From contig JBFMHP010000038.1 of assembly GCA_040752855.1 (NCBI GenBank), positions 5,271 to 69,270 on the forward strand: DNA of 64,000 nt, in the 5' to 3' direction. The notes beneath the pieces are model-generated. The model had not been told where the DNA came from and did not search any database. It saw only the letters and a list, made by a program, of their open reading frames with translations. The first letter of the stretch is position 1, and the number at the start of each line of letters is the position of its first letter. Position numbers and translations under genes: made by a program. The DNA is from JBFMHP01 sp040752855 (GTDB taxonomy: Bacteria; Pseudomonadota; Gammaproteobacteria; RBG-16-57-12). This document shows positions 8,204-19,764 of the stretch, piece after piece.

Positions 8204-9656
8204 GGGCCGCCAACCGCACCGCTTCCTCGTAGACTTCGATGTATTTTCCGGCGCTGGTCTTCCAGTCGAAGGCTTGGCGCATCCCGGCGCGCATCATGCC
8301 GCGCCATACTCTGAAATCCCGGTATAGCGTCAGCGCGCGTTCCACCGCCCAGCAGACGGCGTTGGCATCGGCGTGGTCGAAGATGATGCCGGTGGCCGTG
8401 CCTTGGGCGATGTTCTCATCGGTGGCATCGACCACCGAGTCGGCCAGGCCGCCGACGCGGCGCACGATCGGTACCGTGCCATAGCGTTGGCTGTACATCT
8501 GATTGAGTCCGCAGGGTTCGAAGCGCGAGGGCATGAGGAAGATGTCGGCGCCGGCTTCGATGTGGTGCGCCAGGGTTTCGTCGTAGCCGATGCGCAGGCC
8601 GATACGGTCTGGATAGAGCTTGGCCCATTCGCCGAGCGCCCACTCGAAGCGGGAGTCTCCGCCACCCAGGATCACGAACTGCACTGGGAACTGGATGAGC
8701 CGCGGCATGGCATCCAAGATCAGATCGATGCCCTTCTGTTCGACCAGGCGCGTGATCATGCCGATGAGCACCAGGTCTTTCTTCTGGCTGAGGTTGAAGT
8801 CCTTGCGCAGCTGTTTCTTGTTTTCTTCCTTGTCGTCGAGATTGCGCACCGTGTAGGGCTTTTTCAGGCGCGGGTCCTGGGCGGGATTCCATTTTTCGTA
8901 ATCGATGCCGTTCAGGATGCCGTGCAGACGATCGCGCCGGTGGCCCAGCAGGCCTTCCAGTCCGTAGCCGAATTCGTAGGTCTGAATCTCCTCGGCGTAG
9001 GTGGGGCTGACGGTGGTGATGATGTCGGCGTAGGCCAGGCCGCCTTTGATGATGTTGAGCTTGCCGTAGTATTCCAGGCCATCGGGGTGCCAGAGTGCGG
9101 TTGGCAGGTTGAGATGGACGAAGGTGGTTGAATCGTAAATGCCTTGATACGACAAGTTGTGAATCGTGAACACGGTGGCCGGTCGCGACGGCTCCAGGCT
9201 CAGCAGGGCCGGCACCAAGGCTGTCTGCCAGTCATGGCAATGCACCACATCGGGCTGCCATCTCAGGTCCACGCGGTTTTGCGCGATCTCGACGGCCACG
9301 CGCGAGAGCAGGGCGAAGCGCTGGGCGTTGTCCGGCCAGGGATCGCCTTGCAGGGTCATGTAGGGATTGCCGGGGCGGTTGAAGGCGGGCGGATAGTCCA
9401 CCAGCCAGACCTTCACGCGTGTGCCGGGCAGCACGCCTTCCAGGATGCGGATCGGCTGGGTGGAACCCGCCATCGCCACTGTGGCGACGGCGTGCAGCTC
9501 GCCGGCTTGTTCGAGGGCATCGTGATAGGCCGGCATCAGCAGGCGCACATCCTGACGGTTGTTGCGCAACGCCACCGGCAGGCTGCCCGAGACATCGGCC
9601 AGGCCGCCGGTTTTGATCAATGGGTAGGCTTCGCTGGTGACAAACAGGATCTTCAT
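8193..9656 (-). CDS. glgA: Glycogen synthase (ADP-glucose)
   Basis: Transfers glucose from ADP-glucose to the non-reducing end of alpha-1,4-glucan. The product is 487 aa, typical for bacterial GlgA (GT5). The N-terminal KTGGLADVSGSLP motif puts Lys15 at the ADP-glucose site; VVHCHDWQTAL and the C-terminal SRFEPCGLNQMYSQRYGT motif are also intact. It lies 21 bases downstream of glgB on the same strand, so glgB-glgA form one transcript, divergent from glgC which supplies ADP-glucose. Confidence 0.96.
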   Translation of the reverse strand: MKILFVTSEAYPLIKTGGLADVSGSLPVALRNNRQDVRLLMPAYHDALEQAGELHAVATVAMAGSTQPIRILEGVLPGTRVKVWLVDYPPAFNRPGNPYMTLQGDPWPDNAQRFALLSRVAVEIAQNRVDLRWQPDVVHCHDWQTALVPALLSLEPSRPATVFTIHNLSYQGIYDSTTFVHLNLPTALWHPDGLEYYGKLNIIKGGLAYADIITTVSPTYAEEIQTYEFGYGLEGLLGHRRDRLHGILNGIDYEKWNPAQDPRLKKPYTVRNLDDKEENKKQLRKDFNLSQKKDLVLIGMITRLVEQKGIDLILDAMPRLIQFPVQFVILGGGDSRFEWALGEWAKLYPDRIGLRIGYDETLAHHIEAGADIFLMPSRFEPCGLNQMYSQRYGTVPIVRRVGGLADSVVDATDENIAQGTATGIIFDHADANAVCWAVERALTLYRDFRVWRGMMRAGMRQAFDWKTSAGKYIEVYEEAVRLAALRP

Positions 9657-9677
9657 GCGCGTTCTTTTTCGAGTTGT

Positions 9678-11849
<2,172 letters not shown>

Positions 11850-12010
11850 GATTTGTTATGGTTCTGTATGTGAGTGTTTTAATAATAAAAAAGTGTTTTT
11901 TAACGGTCGGCGGCTATGAGACGATATTAACATAAGCTAATAATATTCAATACTTGCCGGTTTTTGCCGCTACTTTGCACGCGAATTCCCTACCAACTGC
12001 GGATCGACCT
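11850..12010. promoter_or_regulatory. Divergent glgB/glgC control region
   Basis: The 161-bp gap between the divergent glgB and glgC starts is much more AT-rich than its surroundings, with runs such as TTTTAATAATAAAAAAG and TAATAATATTC. It must hold promoters for both glycogen transcripts. No single -35/-10 pair stands out clearly enough to place. Confidence 0.45.
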
Positions 12011-13291
12011 ATGAATGATAAACTGCACGGTTCAAATCCTTCACGTTTTGTCAGTCGTTTAACCAGAAATACCTTGGCTTTGATCATGGCGGGTGGCCGC
12101 GGTTCGCGACTGAAGCACCTGACCGCATGGCGCGCCAAACCCTCGGTGCCCTTCGGCGGCAAGTTTCGCATCATTGACTTCCCCTTGTCGAACTGTGTGA
12201 ATTCGGGCATCCGGCGCATCGGTATCCTCACCCAGTACAAGGCGCACTCGCTCTTGCAGCACATCCAGCGCGGCTGGAGTTTCATGCGCGCGGAGTTCGG
12301 CGAGTTCGTCGAAATCCTGCCGGCGCAGCAGCGCGTCACGGAAAACTGGTATGTCGGTACCGCCGATGCGGTGTATCAGAACATCGACATCATCCGCATG
12401 CACAACCCTGAGTTCGTGCTGATCCTGGCCGGCGATCACATCTACAAGATGGATTACGGCGCGATGATCGCACGGCACGTTGAGCAGAAGGCGGACATGA
12501 CGGTGGGATGCATCGAGGTGCCGGTGGAGCAGGCGAGCGCCTTTGGCGTAATGTCGGTGGACAACGAAGGCCGTATCCAGGAGTTCGCCGAAAAGCCAGC
12601 CAATCCGGCATCGATGCCAGGCAAACCGGGAACGGCGCTGGCGTCCATGGGGATTTATGTATTCAACACCGCCTTCCTCTACGAGCAACTGATTAAGGAC
12701 GCGGATACGCCGGGTTCCAGCCATGATTTCGGCAAGGACATCATCCCGGGAGCGATCCGGAAATATCGGGTTTTCGCCCATCCGTTCCGTGACGTGCAAA
12801 ACAAGGAAACGGCTTACTGGCGCGATGTGGGAACGGTTGACTCCTACTGGGAGGCGAATATCGATCTCGCGCGCGTGACACCCGAGCTGAACCTCTATGA
12901 CAACGAATGGCCGATCTGGACCTATCAGGAGCAGTTGCCTCCGGCGAAATTCATCTTCGATGACGAAGGACGTCGCGGCATGGCGGTGGACTCAATGGTC
13001 TCCGGGGGGTGTGTCATCTCCGGAAGCACGGTGCGCCAGTCGGTGCTGTTTTCCAGCGTGCGGGTAAATTCCTTTTCAAGTGTGTACCAATCGGTGCTGC
13101 TGCCGAGTGTCGAGATCGGACGCAATTGCCGTATCAAGAAGGCGGTCATCGACAAGGGGTGTTTCATCCCGGAAGGGACGGTGATCGGCGAGGATCTGGC
13201 GCTCGACGCCAAGCGTTTCTATGTTTCCGAAGGCGGCGTGGTGCTGGTGACGCCGGAGATGCTCTCGCAGGAGTATCGTCATGTCCGATAA
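12011..13291 (+). CDS. glgC: Glucose-1-phosphate adenylyltransferase
   Basis: Makes ADP-glucose from glucose 1-phosphate and ATP, the committed step of glycogen synthesis. The ATG at 12011 gives 426 aa, the usual length; an upstream in-frame extension to 11954 has no family counterpart. The nucleotidyltransferase signature GGRGSRL is at 28-34, followed by KPSVPFGGKFRIIDFPLSN, with YVGTADAVYQN further on and EFAEKP in the catalytic domain. A C-terminal left-handed beta-helix region follows. Bacterial GlgC is normally allosterically controlled by glycolytic intermediates. Its 3' end overlaps the GH57 gene by 11 bases. Confidence 0.96.
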   Translation: MNDKLHGSNPSRFVSRLTRNTLALIMAGGRGSRLKHLTAWRAKPSVPFGGKFRIIDFPLSNCVNSGIRRIGILTQYKAHSLLQHIQRGWSFMRAEFGEFVEILPAQQRVTENWYVGTADAVYQNIDIIRMHNPEFVLILAGDHIYKMDYGAMIARHVEQKADMTVGCIEVPVEQASAFGVMSVDNEGRIQEFAEKPANPASMPGKPGTALASMGIYVFNTAFLYEQLIKDADTPGSSHDFGKDIIPGAIRKYRVFAHPFRDVQNKETAYWRDVGTVDSYWEANIDLARVTPELNLYDNEWPIWTYQEQLPPAKFIFDDEGRRGMAVDSMVSGGCVISGSTVRQSVLFSSVRVNSFSSVYQSVLLPSVEIGRNCRIKKAVIDKGCFIPEGTVIGEDLALDAKRFYVSEGGVVLVTPEMLSQEYRHVR

Positions 13292-14993
13292 TGCGCGTCT
13301 AAAGGTGGTGCTGTGTTGGCATATGCACCAGCCGGAGTACCGCGATCTTACCTCCGGCGACTATCAACTGCCCTGGACCTACCTGCACGCGATCAAGGAC
13401 TATGTCGACATGGTCGAGCATCTGGAGTCTGTGCCCAAGGCGCGTGCCGTGGTGAACTTCGTGCCCATCCTGCTGGAGCAGATCGATGACTATGCCCGGC
13501 AGGTGAGCGGGCACCTCAATCAGACGGGGACGATCAAGGACCCGCTGCTGCGCTTGCTCGATGCGCCGGTCATGCCGGCCGATATCCATCTGCGCAAGCG
13601 CGCGATCAAGGAGTGCCTGCGGGTCAACCGCGCGACGGTGGTCAACCGTTTTGAGGCCTATCGCAAATTGGCGGAGATCGCCGATTGGATGAATGGCCAG
13701 GCGTATGCGATGCACTATATTTCCGATCAATTCCTGGTCGACATGGTGGTGTGGTATCACCTGGCCTGGCTCGGGGAATATGTGCGCCGCAAGGATGCGC
13801 GGGTCAAACGGCTCATCGAAAAAGGCCAGGGATTTACCGTGCACGATCGCCACGAGTTGATGCAGGTCATCGGCGAGCTTTTGGCGGGGCTGTTGGCGCG
13901 TTACCGCGCGTTGCACAAACGCGGGCAGATCGAGCTCTCCATGACGCCCTACGCCCATCCCATCGCACCATTGCTGTTGTCGCTGGACTCCACCCGCGAG
14001 GCTATGCCCGATGTGCAACTGCCGCTGCTGGAGAAATATCCCGGCGGCGAGGAACGCCTGCGCCGGCATATCGAGCACGGACGCAAGGTGTTCGAGCAGT
14101 ATTTCGGTTTCTCCCCCGCGGGCTGCTGGCCGGCGGAAGGTGCCGTCTCTACCCAGGCGCTCCAGGTGTTCGACGAAGCGGGGTTCAAGTGGGTCGCCAC
14201 CGGCGCCAGTGTATTGCGCCACACCCTGCACAAGGGTTCGATCGACTTCGATGCGCAGATGTGCAAGGGGCCGCACCAGGCCTACCGCATCCAGGGCCAG
14301 AAGGTGAACTGTTTCTTCCGGGACGACGGCCTATCCGATTTGATCGGCTTCAGCTACTCGAACTGGCATGCCGATGATGCAGTGGCCAATCTGGCGCATC
14401 ACCTGGAAAACATCGCGCATGCCTGCAAGGACCATCCGGGCACCGTCGTGTCCGTCATCCTCGATGGTGAAAACGCCTGGGAGTACTATCCGGAAAACGC
14501 CTATTACTTCCTGAGCGCCTTGTACCGGCGCCTGGCGGAACATCCGTTGCTTGAACTAACCACCTTCTCCGATTGCATCGAGCAAGGTTTGCTGGTGAGT
14601 GAATTGAACGGCCTGGTGGCCGGCAGCTGGGTGTATGGCACCTTCTCGACCTGGATCGGCGATCCGGACAAGAACCGCGGCTGGGACATGCTCGGCGACG
14701 CCAAACGTTGCTATGACAAGGTCATCGCCACCGGCAAGCTCTCTCCGGAGCGTCGCGCCCTGGCCGAACAGCAGCTCTTCGTCTGCGAAGGGTCGGACTG
14801 GTTCTGGTGGTTCGGCGATTACAATCCGGCCGATTCGGTCAGCGATTTCGAGCGCATGTTCCGCATGCATCTGGCCCATCTCTATGAATTGCTAGGCGTC
14901 GAGCCGCCCGAATATCTGACCCATTCCTTCACACATGGAGGTGGCGCCCCCGCCATGGGTGGAGCCATGCGGCCGGGGCAGATGCCATCATGA
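13281..14993 (+). CDS. Glycoside hydrolase family 57 protein (alpha-amylase/glucanotransferase-like)
   Basis: The product is 570 aa. GH57 motifs are in order: MHQP at 15-18, TPYAHPIAPL around 222-231, GCWPAEGAVS with Glu286 as likely nucleophile, and ILDGENAWEYY with Asp395 as likely acid/base. GH57 retaining enzymes act on alpha-1,4- or alpha-1,6-glucans as amylases, glucanotransferases or branching enzymes. The position between glgC and malQ, overlapping both, ties it to glycogen metabolism, most plausibly debranching or trimming glycogen into oligosaccharides for MalQ. The exact specificity is open. Confidence 0.88.
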   Translation: MSDNARLKVVLCWHMHQPEYRDLTSGDYQLPWTYLHAIKDYVDMVEHLESVPKARAVVNFVPILLEQIDDYARQVSGHLNQTGTIKDPLLRLLDAPVMPADIHLRKRAIKECLRVNRATVVNRFEAYRKLAEIADWMNGQAYAMHYISDQFLVDMVVWYHLAWLGEYVRRKDARVKRLIEKGQGFTVHDRHELMQVIGELLAGLLARYRALHKRGQIELSMTPYAHPIAPLLLSLDSTREAMPDVQLPLLEKYPGGEERLRRHIEHGRKVFEQYFGFSPAGCWPAEGAVSTQALQVFDEAGFKWVATGASVLRHTLHKGSIDFDAQMCKGPHQAYRIQGQKVNCFFRDDGLSDLIGFSYSNWHADDAVANLAHHLENIAHACKDHPGTVVSVILDGENAWEYYPENAYYFLSALYRRLAEHPLLELTTFSDCIEQGLLVSELNGLVAGSWVYGTFSTWIGDPDKNRGWDMLGDAKRCYDKVIATGKLSPERRALAEQQLFVCEGSDWFWWFGDYNPADSVSDFERMFRMHLAHLYELLGVEPPEYLTHSFTHGGGAPAMGGAMRPGQMPS

Positions 14994-16447
14994 GCAATTC
15001 CGTTAACTTGAAACGACGCGCCGCCGGCCTGCTGCTCCATCCCACGTCCTTGCCGGGCGTGGGAGAGAGCGGGGTACTGGGCGCCGACGCCTACCGGTTC
15101 GTCGATCTGCTCGCCGAGAGCGGTATGAGCCTCTGGCAGGCCTTGCCGCTGACGCCGACCCACGGCGACCGTTCGCCGTATCAAAGCCTCTCCGTGCATG
15201 CCTGCAGCGAGGAGCTGATCTGCCGCCACTGGCTGGCGGCGCGTGGCTGGCTGTCGGCGGAACAGCTGACGGGCTCCATCCTGGAATGTCTGGCGCTTGC
15301 TTGCGCGGCGTTCCACCAGAAGGCCTCCGCCGAGGAGCGGCAGGCCTTCGCTGATTTCACCGCCGCGCATGCCTATTGGCTGGAGGATTACGCCCTGTAT
15401 CGCGCCATTCGCGCCGACGAGGGGCTGAAGTGCTGGGTGGATTGGCCCGCGCCGTTGCGAGACCGCGACGCCAAGGCCCTGGAGAAGGCGGCCAAGCGCT
15501 TGGAGCAGGAGATCCGGAAGTACAAATTCGGCCAGTACGTGGCTTTTACCCAATGGCTGGGCGTCAAGCGCTACGCCAATGAGCGCGGCATCGCGATGTT
15601 CGGCGACATGCCGATCTTCGTCTCCTACGACAGCGCCGATGTCTGGGCGCAGCGCGAGTATTTCCGCCTGGATCGTGACGGCCGGATGGAGGTGGTGGCG
15701 GGGGTGCCGCCGGATTATTTCTCCGCCACCGGTCAGCGCTGGGGCAATCCGCACTACAACTGGGAGCAGATGCAGGCCGATGGATTCGAATGGTGGCAGA
15801 ACCGCCTGCGCAGCCAGATGCAGCTGTTCGATGTCATCCGCATCGATCATTTCCGCGGCTTCGAGGCCTATTGGGAGATCCCCGCCAGCGAGCCGACGGC
15901 GATCAACGGGCGCTGGGTCAAGGCCCCGGGCGAAGAGCTGTTCAAGTGCCTTAAGAGCGAATTCGGGGAGATTCCGCTGGTGGCCGAAGACCTCGGGGTG
16001 ATCACCGAGGAAGTCAACGCCTTGCGCAAGGGTTTTGAGCTGCCGGGCATGAAAATCCTGCAATTTGCCTTCGACGGCGGACCCGACAATCCATATCTGC
16101 CCCACAATCATGAAACCTGCTGCGTGGTTTACACCGGCACGCACGACAATGACACGACCTGCGGCTGGTTCACCGCACTGAAGGAGCCCCAGCGGCTGAG
16201 CGTGCTGGAATATCTCGGCCTGCCCGATGAGCCGATGCCCTGGCCACTGAATCGCGCGGCGCTGGCCTCCGTGGCGCAGTGGTCTATTCTGCCGATGCAG
16301 GATGTCCTGGGGTTGGACGGTTCCCACCGCATGAATACCCCCGGCACTCAGCAAGGCAATTGGTTGTGGCGCTTTAGCTGGGACATGGTGCCCGAGACCC
16401 TCGCCAAACGCCTGCGCCATCTCAATCACCTCTACGGGCGAATCTAA
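14990..16447 (+). CDS. malQ: 4-alpha-glucanotransferase
   Basis: Transfers malto-oligosaccharide segments and releases glucose (amylomaltase, GH77). The product is 485 aa, close to the short GH77 enzymes. The catalytic nucleophile is Asp286 in IRIDHFRGFEAYW, the acid/base Glu333 in VAEDLG and the transition-state Asp386 in GTHDND. It starts within the stop of the GH57 gene (ATGA), so glgC-GH57-malQ is one operon. Glucose released here could be phosphorylated by the glk product encoded at 4334-5323. No glycogen phosphorylase gene is in the window. Confidence 0.95.
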   Translation: MSNSVNLKRRAAGLLLHPTSLPGVGESGVLGADAYRFVDLLAESGMSLWQALPLTPTHGDRSPYQSLSVHACSEELICRHWLAARGWLSAEQLTGSILECLALACAAFHQKASAEERQAFADFTAAHAYWLEDYALYRAIRADEGLKCWVDWPAPLRDRDAKALEKAAKRLEQEIRKYKFGQYVAFTQWLGVKRYANERGIAMFGDMPIFVSYDSADVWAQREYFRLDRDGRMEVVAGVPPDYFSATGQRWGNPHYNWEQMQADGFEWWQNRLRSQMQLFDVIRIDHFRGFEAYWEIPASEPTAINGRWVKAPGEELFKCLKSEFGEIPLVAEDLGVITEEVNALRKGFELPGMKILQFAFDGGPDNPYLPHNHETCCVVYTGTHDNDTTCGWFTALKEPQRLSVLEYLGLPDEPMPWPLNRAALASVAQWSILPMQDVLGLDGSHRMNTPGTQQGNWLWRFSWDMVPETLAKRLRHLNHLYGRI

Positions 16448-16773
16448 CCGCCTGCAAAAAAGAGGATTTTCGTCCCTTCTCCCGTCGGGAGAAGGTGGTC
16501 CGAAGAGCCGGATGAGGGAAGAGGGGTAGCAAACTACCTGCTCAAGGGCGCTGACTAATCACAAGCTCGTTATTCAGTGGTGTACGGTTGGCCCCGTCCG
16601 GAAGGACTATTCACCACACTGGTGAAGGCCAGTGTCCTGATCTTTGCCCCGCCCGACACCCTCCTCCGCGCGCATCTTGGAATCGGTCTTAGTAGGATTT
16701 ATTGCAGATCTTGCTATCTTTAGAGCAATGGCTTTCCGTATCGCTGACCTTTAATCCCCCTTGGAGGTGCAAG
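16448..16773. other. Intergenic stretch with one repeat hairpin
   Basis: A 326-bp gap after malQ. It begins with the hairpin described at 16475, which may terminate the glycogen operon. The rest (about 16530-16760) shows no convincing reading frame, tRNA or known element. An AT-rich piece near 16690-16740 may hold the promoter of the next small gene. Confidence 0.5.
16475..16529. repeat. CCTTCTCCCG hairpin repeat
   Basis: CCTTCTCCCG at 16475-16484 and CGGGAGAAGG at 16486-16495 are perfect complements with a single-base centre, followed by a GGATGAGGG tail near 16510-16518. It belongs to the same scattered family as the unit at 3423 and could act as terminator for glgC-GH57-malQ. Confidence 0.6.
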
Positions 16774-17061
16774 ATGATGAGAGACTTTGATCGCCAGATT
16801 GGCAAATGGTATCAATGCGAGGAAGGTATTTTTGAGGTGGTCGCCTGGGATGAGCGCACCCAGACGCTTGAGATCCAATATGACGATGGCAGCGTGCAGG
16901 AGTTGGACCTCGATCAGTGGGACGCGCTCGATGTCATGGTCGTATCACCACCGGAGGATTGGTCGGCGCCGTTTGATGATATCGAGAAGTGGGAGATCGA
17001 TGACGCCGATGCCGCGGTGTTCCCGGAGGAGATCAGCCCGCTGGACCGCGTTAGTTTCTAA
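16774..17061 (+). CDS. Small acidic protein of unknown function (DUF6763-like)
   Basis: The product is 95 aa from the ATG at 16774, or 94 aa from the next ATG at 16777; GGAGGT at 16763-16768 serves either. The sequence is rich in Asp, Glu and Trp, with a GKWYQ start, a LEIQYDDGSVQELDLDQW strand-turn-strand in the middle and a strongly acidic end. It resembles small beta-rich proteins of gammaproteobacteria annotated as DUF6763, though that assignment is from memory. It has no transmembrane segment or signal peptide. It is monocistronic with a perfect terminator directly behind it. Confidence 0.7.
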   Translation: MMRDFDRQIGKWYQCEEGIFEVVAWDERTQTLEIQYDDGSVQELDLDQWDALDVMVVSPPEDWSAPFDDIEKWEIDDADAAVFPEEISPLDRVSF

Positions 17062-17096
17062 GGAACCTCTAATAAATTAGAGGTTCCTAGCTTTAT
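17061..17096. terminator. Perfect hairpin terminator, probably bidirectional
   Basis: AGGAACCTCTAAT at 17061-17073 and ATTAGAGGTTCCT at 17076-17088 form a 13-bp perfect stem with a 2-base centre, starting on the last base of the small acidic gene's stop codon. A T-rich stretch (CTTTAT) follows on the plus strand. It lies between convergent genes and can serve both. Confidence 0.75.
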
Positions 17097-17112
17097 CGAG
17101 GCGGCATTGCCG

Positions 17113-19548
17113 CTAGCGTCCTAAATCCGATGATCCGTCAGGCTCTTTCGCCGTCTCGGCAAAGGCGTGGCGGATCTCGGTCATCTGCTCCAGCCGCTCC
17201 ATGATGAGGGCGTTGAGCGAGCCCGCGGGAAATTCACCCTCCAGTGTGCGCTCGCCGGCCGGCATGCCCATCAACAAGGCGGCGGCCTCATCCACCTGCG
17301 TGACCGGATAGATATTGAAGGTGCCCGCAGCCACGGCATCGATCACCGGTTGGTCCAGCATCAGGTGCTTGACGTTGTCGGCCGGGATGATCACCCCGTG
17401 GTGGCCGGTCAGTCCGCGCGCCTGGCAGATTTCAAAGAACCCTTCGATCTTTTCATTGACCCCGCCGATGGCCTGCACCTCGCCGTGCTGGTTGACCGAG
17501 CCGGTCACCGCCAGACTCTGTGCGATGGGGACCTCTGCGATGGCCGACAGCAAGGTGCACAGCTCCGCGAGCGAAGCGCTGTCGCCCTCAATCTTGCCGT
17601 AATTTTGCTCGAACACCAGGCTGGCGTGCATGGAGAGCGGACGGTCTTTTGAGTAGCGCGCGCCGATGTAGGAGGATAGGATCAAGACGCCCTTGGAATG
17701 GATCGGTCCGCCCAATTCCACTTCGCGCTCGATATCGATGATGTGCCCTTCGCCGACGCGGATCGTGGCGGTGATCCGTGTGGGATGGCCGAAGCTTTCG
17801 TTGCCGAGCAGCAGAACGGATAGCCCGTTGATTTGCCCGACCTTGGCGCCGTCGGTGTCGATCTTGATGGTCTGGCGGACGATCTCATCTTGGATCTGCT
17901 CCTTCAGGCGCAGGTGGCGTCTTTTCCGCTGGGCGATGGCGCTGTCGATGTCTTCGCGTCCGATGACGGCGCGCTTGGCCTCGCGGGCTAGATGATCGGC
18001 TTCGCTCAGCAGATCGGTCAGCGCGCGCATATTGGTGGTGAGCTTTTCCGCATCCCCGGCCAGCCGCGCGGCGTGCTCGATCACACGGCAGATGGCGGCG
18101 CGGTCGAGCGCGAGCAGCGCTTCCTTCTGGCAGAGCGTGGCGATGAGGCGCGCATACAATTGCGTATGGTCGCCGGAGCGGGTCATATCGTCTTCGAAAT
18201 CGGCGGCGACCTTGAACAGCTCGTTGAACTCCGGATCGTATTCGCTCAGCAGGTAATAAAGGATACGGTCGCCCACCAGCACGACCTTCACATCCAGCGG
18301 GATCGGTTCGGGCTCAAGCGAGACCGTGCTGATCAAGCTCAACAACTGTCCGAGCGAATCGATGTGCAGCTGCTTGCAGCGCAGTGCGCGCTTTAAACCT
18401 TCCCAGGCGTAGGGCTGGGTAAGCACCTTGGTGGCGTCCAGGATCAGATAGCCGCCGTTGGCCCGGTGCAGCGCGCCCGGTTTGATCAGCGAAAAGTCGG
18501 TGACCAAGGTACCCATCTGCGAAATGTGCTCCACGCGCCCGATCAGGTTCTGATAGCTCGGCTGGTCTTCGTGGATAACGGGCAGGCCGGTGGTGGCGCT
18601 GTTGTCGATCAGCAGGTTTACCTTATAGCGGCTGAAGGAATTCTGGCGCCGCTCCGCCGCGCCGAGCAGTAGGTGCGGCAGGTCCTCGTGTTTGCGGAAT
18701 TCGTGGACATTGCCGATGATGTCCTCCTGCACGGCATCGAGATGGGCGATGACCTCGGGCAGGTCATGATATTTGTCCTTGATCTCATCGACGAGGTGGC
18801 TGACGGCAAGCCGCGCGGTATCGCGCTGCACTTGCTTGATCTTGTCGCGGGTTTCTTTGGACCAGCGCGGCATCATTTCAATGACCTTGCGCAATTTGCC
18901 CTGCAAATCGCTGATCAGCCGCTCCAAGGCCTCCCGCTCACCGGGCGACATCTTCTGGAAATCCTCGGGGCCGAGGATTTCGCCGTTGTGGGTGGGGGCG
19001 AAGACGAAGCCGTCGGAGGTGCGCATGAGCCGGATATTGTGCCGGCTGGCCTCCTGGTGGATTTCATTCAGCGCATCTTCCTGTCTGCTTTTGAGCGCCT
19101 GTTCCAGACTTTCGATGCGTGCCTGGAATTCATCGCTTTCGAAGGCGGCGGGAATGGCGATGTGGAGTTCATCCACCAATTGGTCGAGGTCCTGCTCCAG
19201 CTGGACTCCTTGGCCGGGGGGCAGCTCGAGCGCTTGCGGATGCTGCGGCTGGGCGAAGTTGTACACATAGCACCAGTCCGACGGCGGTGTGCCCTGCTTG
19301 GCGATCTGCGCCAGATGCAGCTGCACCATGGTGTGCTTGCCGCTGCCGGGCGGGCCCATCACGTAGAGGTTATACCCCTGGCGCTTGATCGAGATGCCAA
19401 AGCGTACGGCATCCACGGCGCGTTCCTGGCCCACCATGCCTTCGATCGTGGCCAGGTCATGGCTGGTGCCGATGTTGAGGGCGCTGAGGTCGCAGCGTGC
19501 GCACAATTGATCCGGCGTGAGTGGAATGACGGTATTGATTTTTGCCAT
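17113..19548 (-). CDS. LonB-like ATP-dependent protease (Lon family, AAA+)
   Basis: The product is 811 aa. Walker A GPPGSGKH is at 65-72, an unusual insertion with predicted coiled coil spans about 140-260, and the second half of the AAA module follows. The C-terminal Lon protease domain has the Ser-Lys dyad: Ser657 in EGDSASLAEL and Lys700 in GGVNEKIEGF, 43 residues apart as in Lon. The N-terminal substrate domain of classical LonA is missing, so this is the proteobacterial LonB/YcbZ-like type, which probably degrades specific or damaged cytosolic proteins. It is divergent from prsK and not obviously linked to it. Confidence 0.9.
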   Translation of the reverse strand: MAKINTVIPLTPDQLCARCDLSALNIGTSHDLATIEGMVGQERAVDAVRFGISIKRQGYNLYVMGPPGSGKHTMVQLHLAQIAKQGTPPSDWCYVYNFAQPQHPQALELPPGQGVQLEQDLDQLVDELHIAIPAAFESDEFQARIESLEQALKSRQEDALNEIHQEASRHNIRLMRTSDGFVFAPTHNGEILGPEDFQKMSPGEREALERLISDLQGKLRKVIEMMPRWSKETRDKIKQVQRDTARLAVSHLVDEIKDKYHDLPEVIAHLDAVQEDIIGNVHEFRKHEDLPHLLLGAAERRQNSFSRYKVNLLIDNSATTGLPVIHEDQPSYQNLIGRVEHISQMGTLVTDFSLIKPGALHRANGGYLILDATKVLTQPYAWEGLKRALRCKQLHIDSLGQLLSLISTVSLEPEPIPLDVKVVLVGDRILYYLLSEYDPEFNELFKVAADFEDDMTRSGDHTQLYARLIATLCQKEALLALDRAAICRVIEHAARLAGDAEKLTTNMRALTDLLSEADHLAREAKRAVIGREDIDSAIAQRKRRHLRLKEQIQDEIVRQTIKIDTDGAKVGQINGLSVLLLGNESFGHPTRITATIRVGEGHIIDIEREVELGGPIHSKGVLILSSYIGARYSKDRPLSMHASLVFEQNYGKIEGDSASLAELCTLLSAIAEVPIAQSLAVTGSVNQHGEVQAIGGVNEKIEGFFEICQARGLTGHHGVIIPADNVKHLMLDQPVIDAVAAGTFNIYPVTQVDEAAALLMGMPAGERTLEGEFPAGSLNALIMERLEQMTEIRHAFAETAKEPDGSSDLGR

Positions 19549-19709
19549 GGTCTTTCTTTGCGTTCTTAATGAGTCAAGGCCCGTGAGCGTACACGCAGGC
19601 GTTGGCGGTGGTATAGATCAGAATATTAGAGTCCGCGGGACGAGTCACACAAAATGTTTTGCCCTGGCCCGACGCCGCTTCATGGTATTTTTACCAGCCA
19701 ATTTCGCTT

Positions 19710-19737
19710 TTGAATACCCCGTGGCTTGCAATATAGT
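19710..19737 (+). promoter_or_regulatory. Possible sigma-70 promoter for prsK
   Basis: TTGAAT at 19710-19715 and TATAGT at 19732-19737 are separated by 16 bases, 28 bases before the likely prsK start. The match to the housekeeping consensus is 4 of 6 and 5 of 6. It is the best-looking promoter in the 216-bp gap between the divergent protease and prsK genes. Confidence 0.4.
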
Positions 19738-19764
19738 GTTACCCGACCTTGATAATCATTGCCG

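Noticed and set aside
14882..16429. 515-codon open frame on the minus strand opposite malQ
   Set aside because: malQ has all GH77 catalytic motifs on the other strand; the antisense product shows no recognisable motif.
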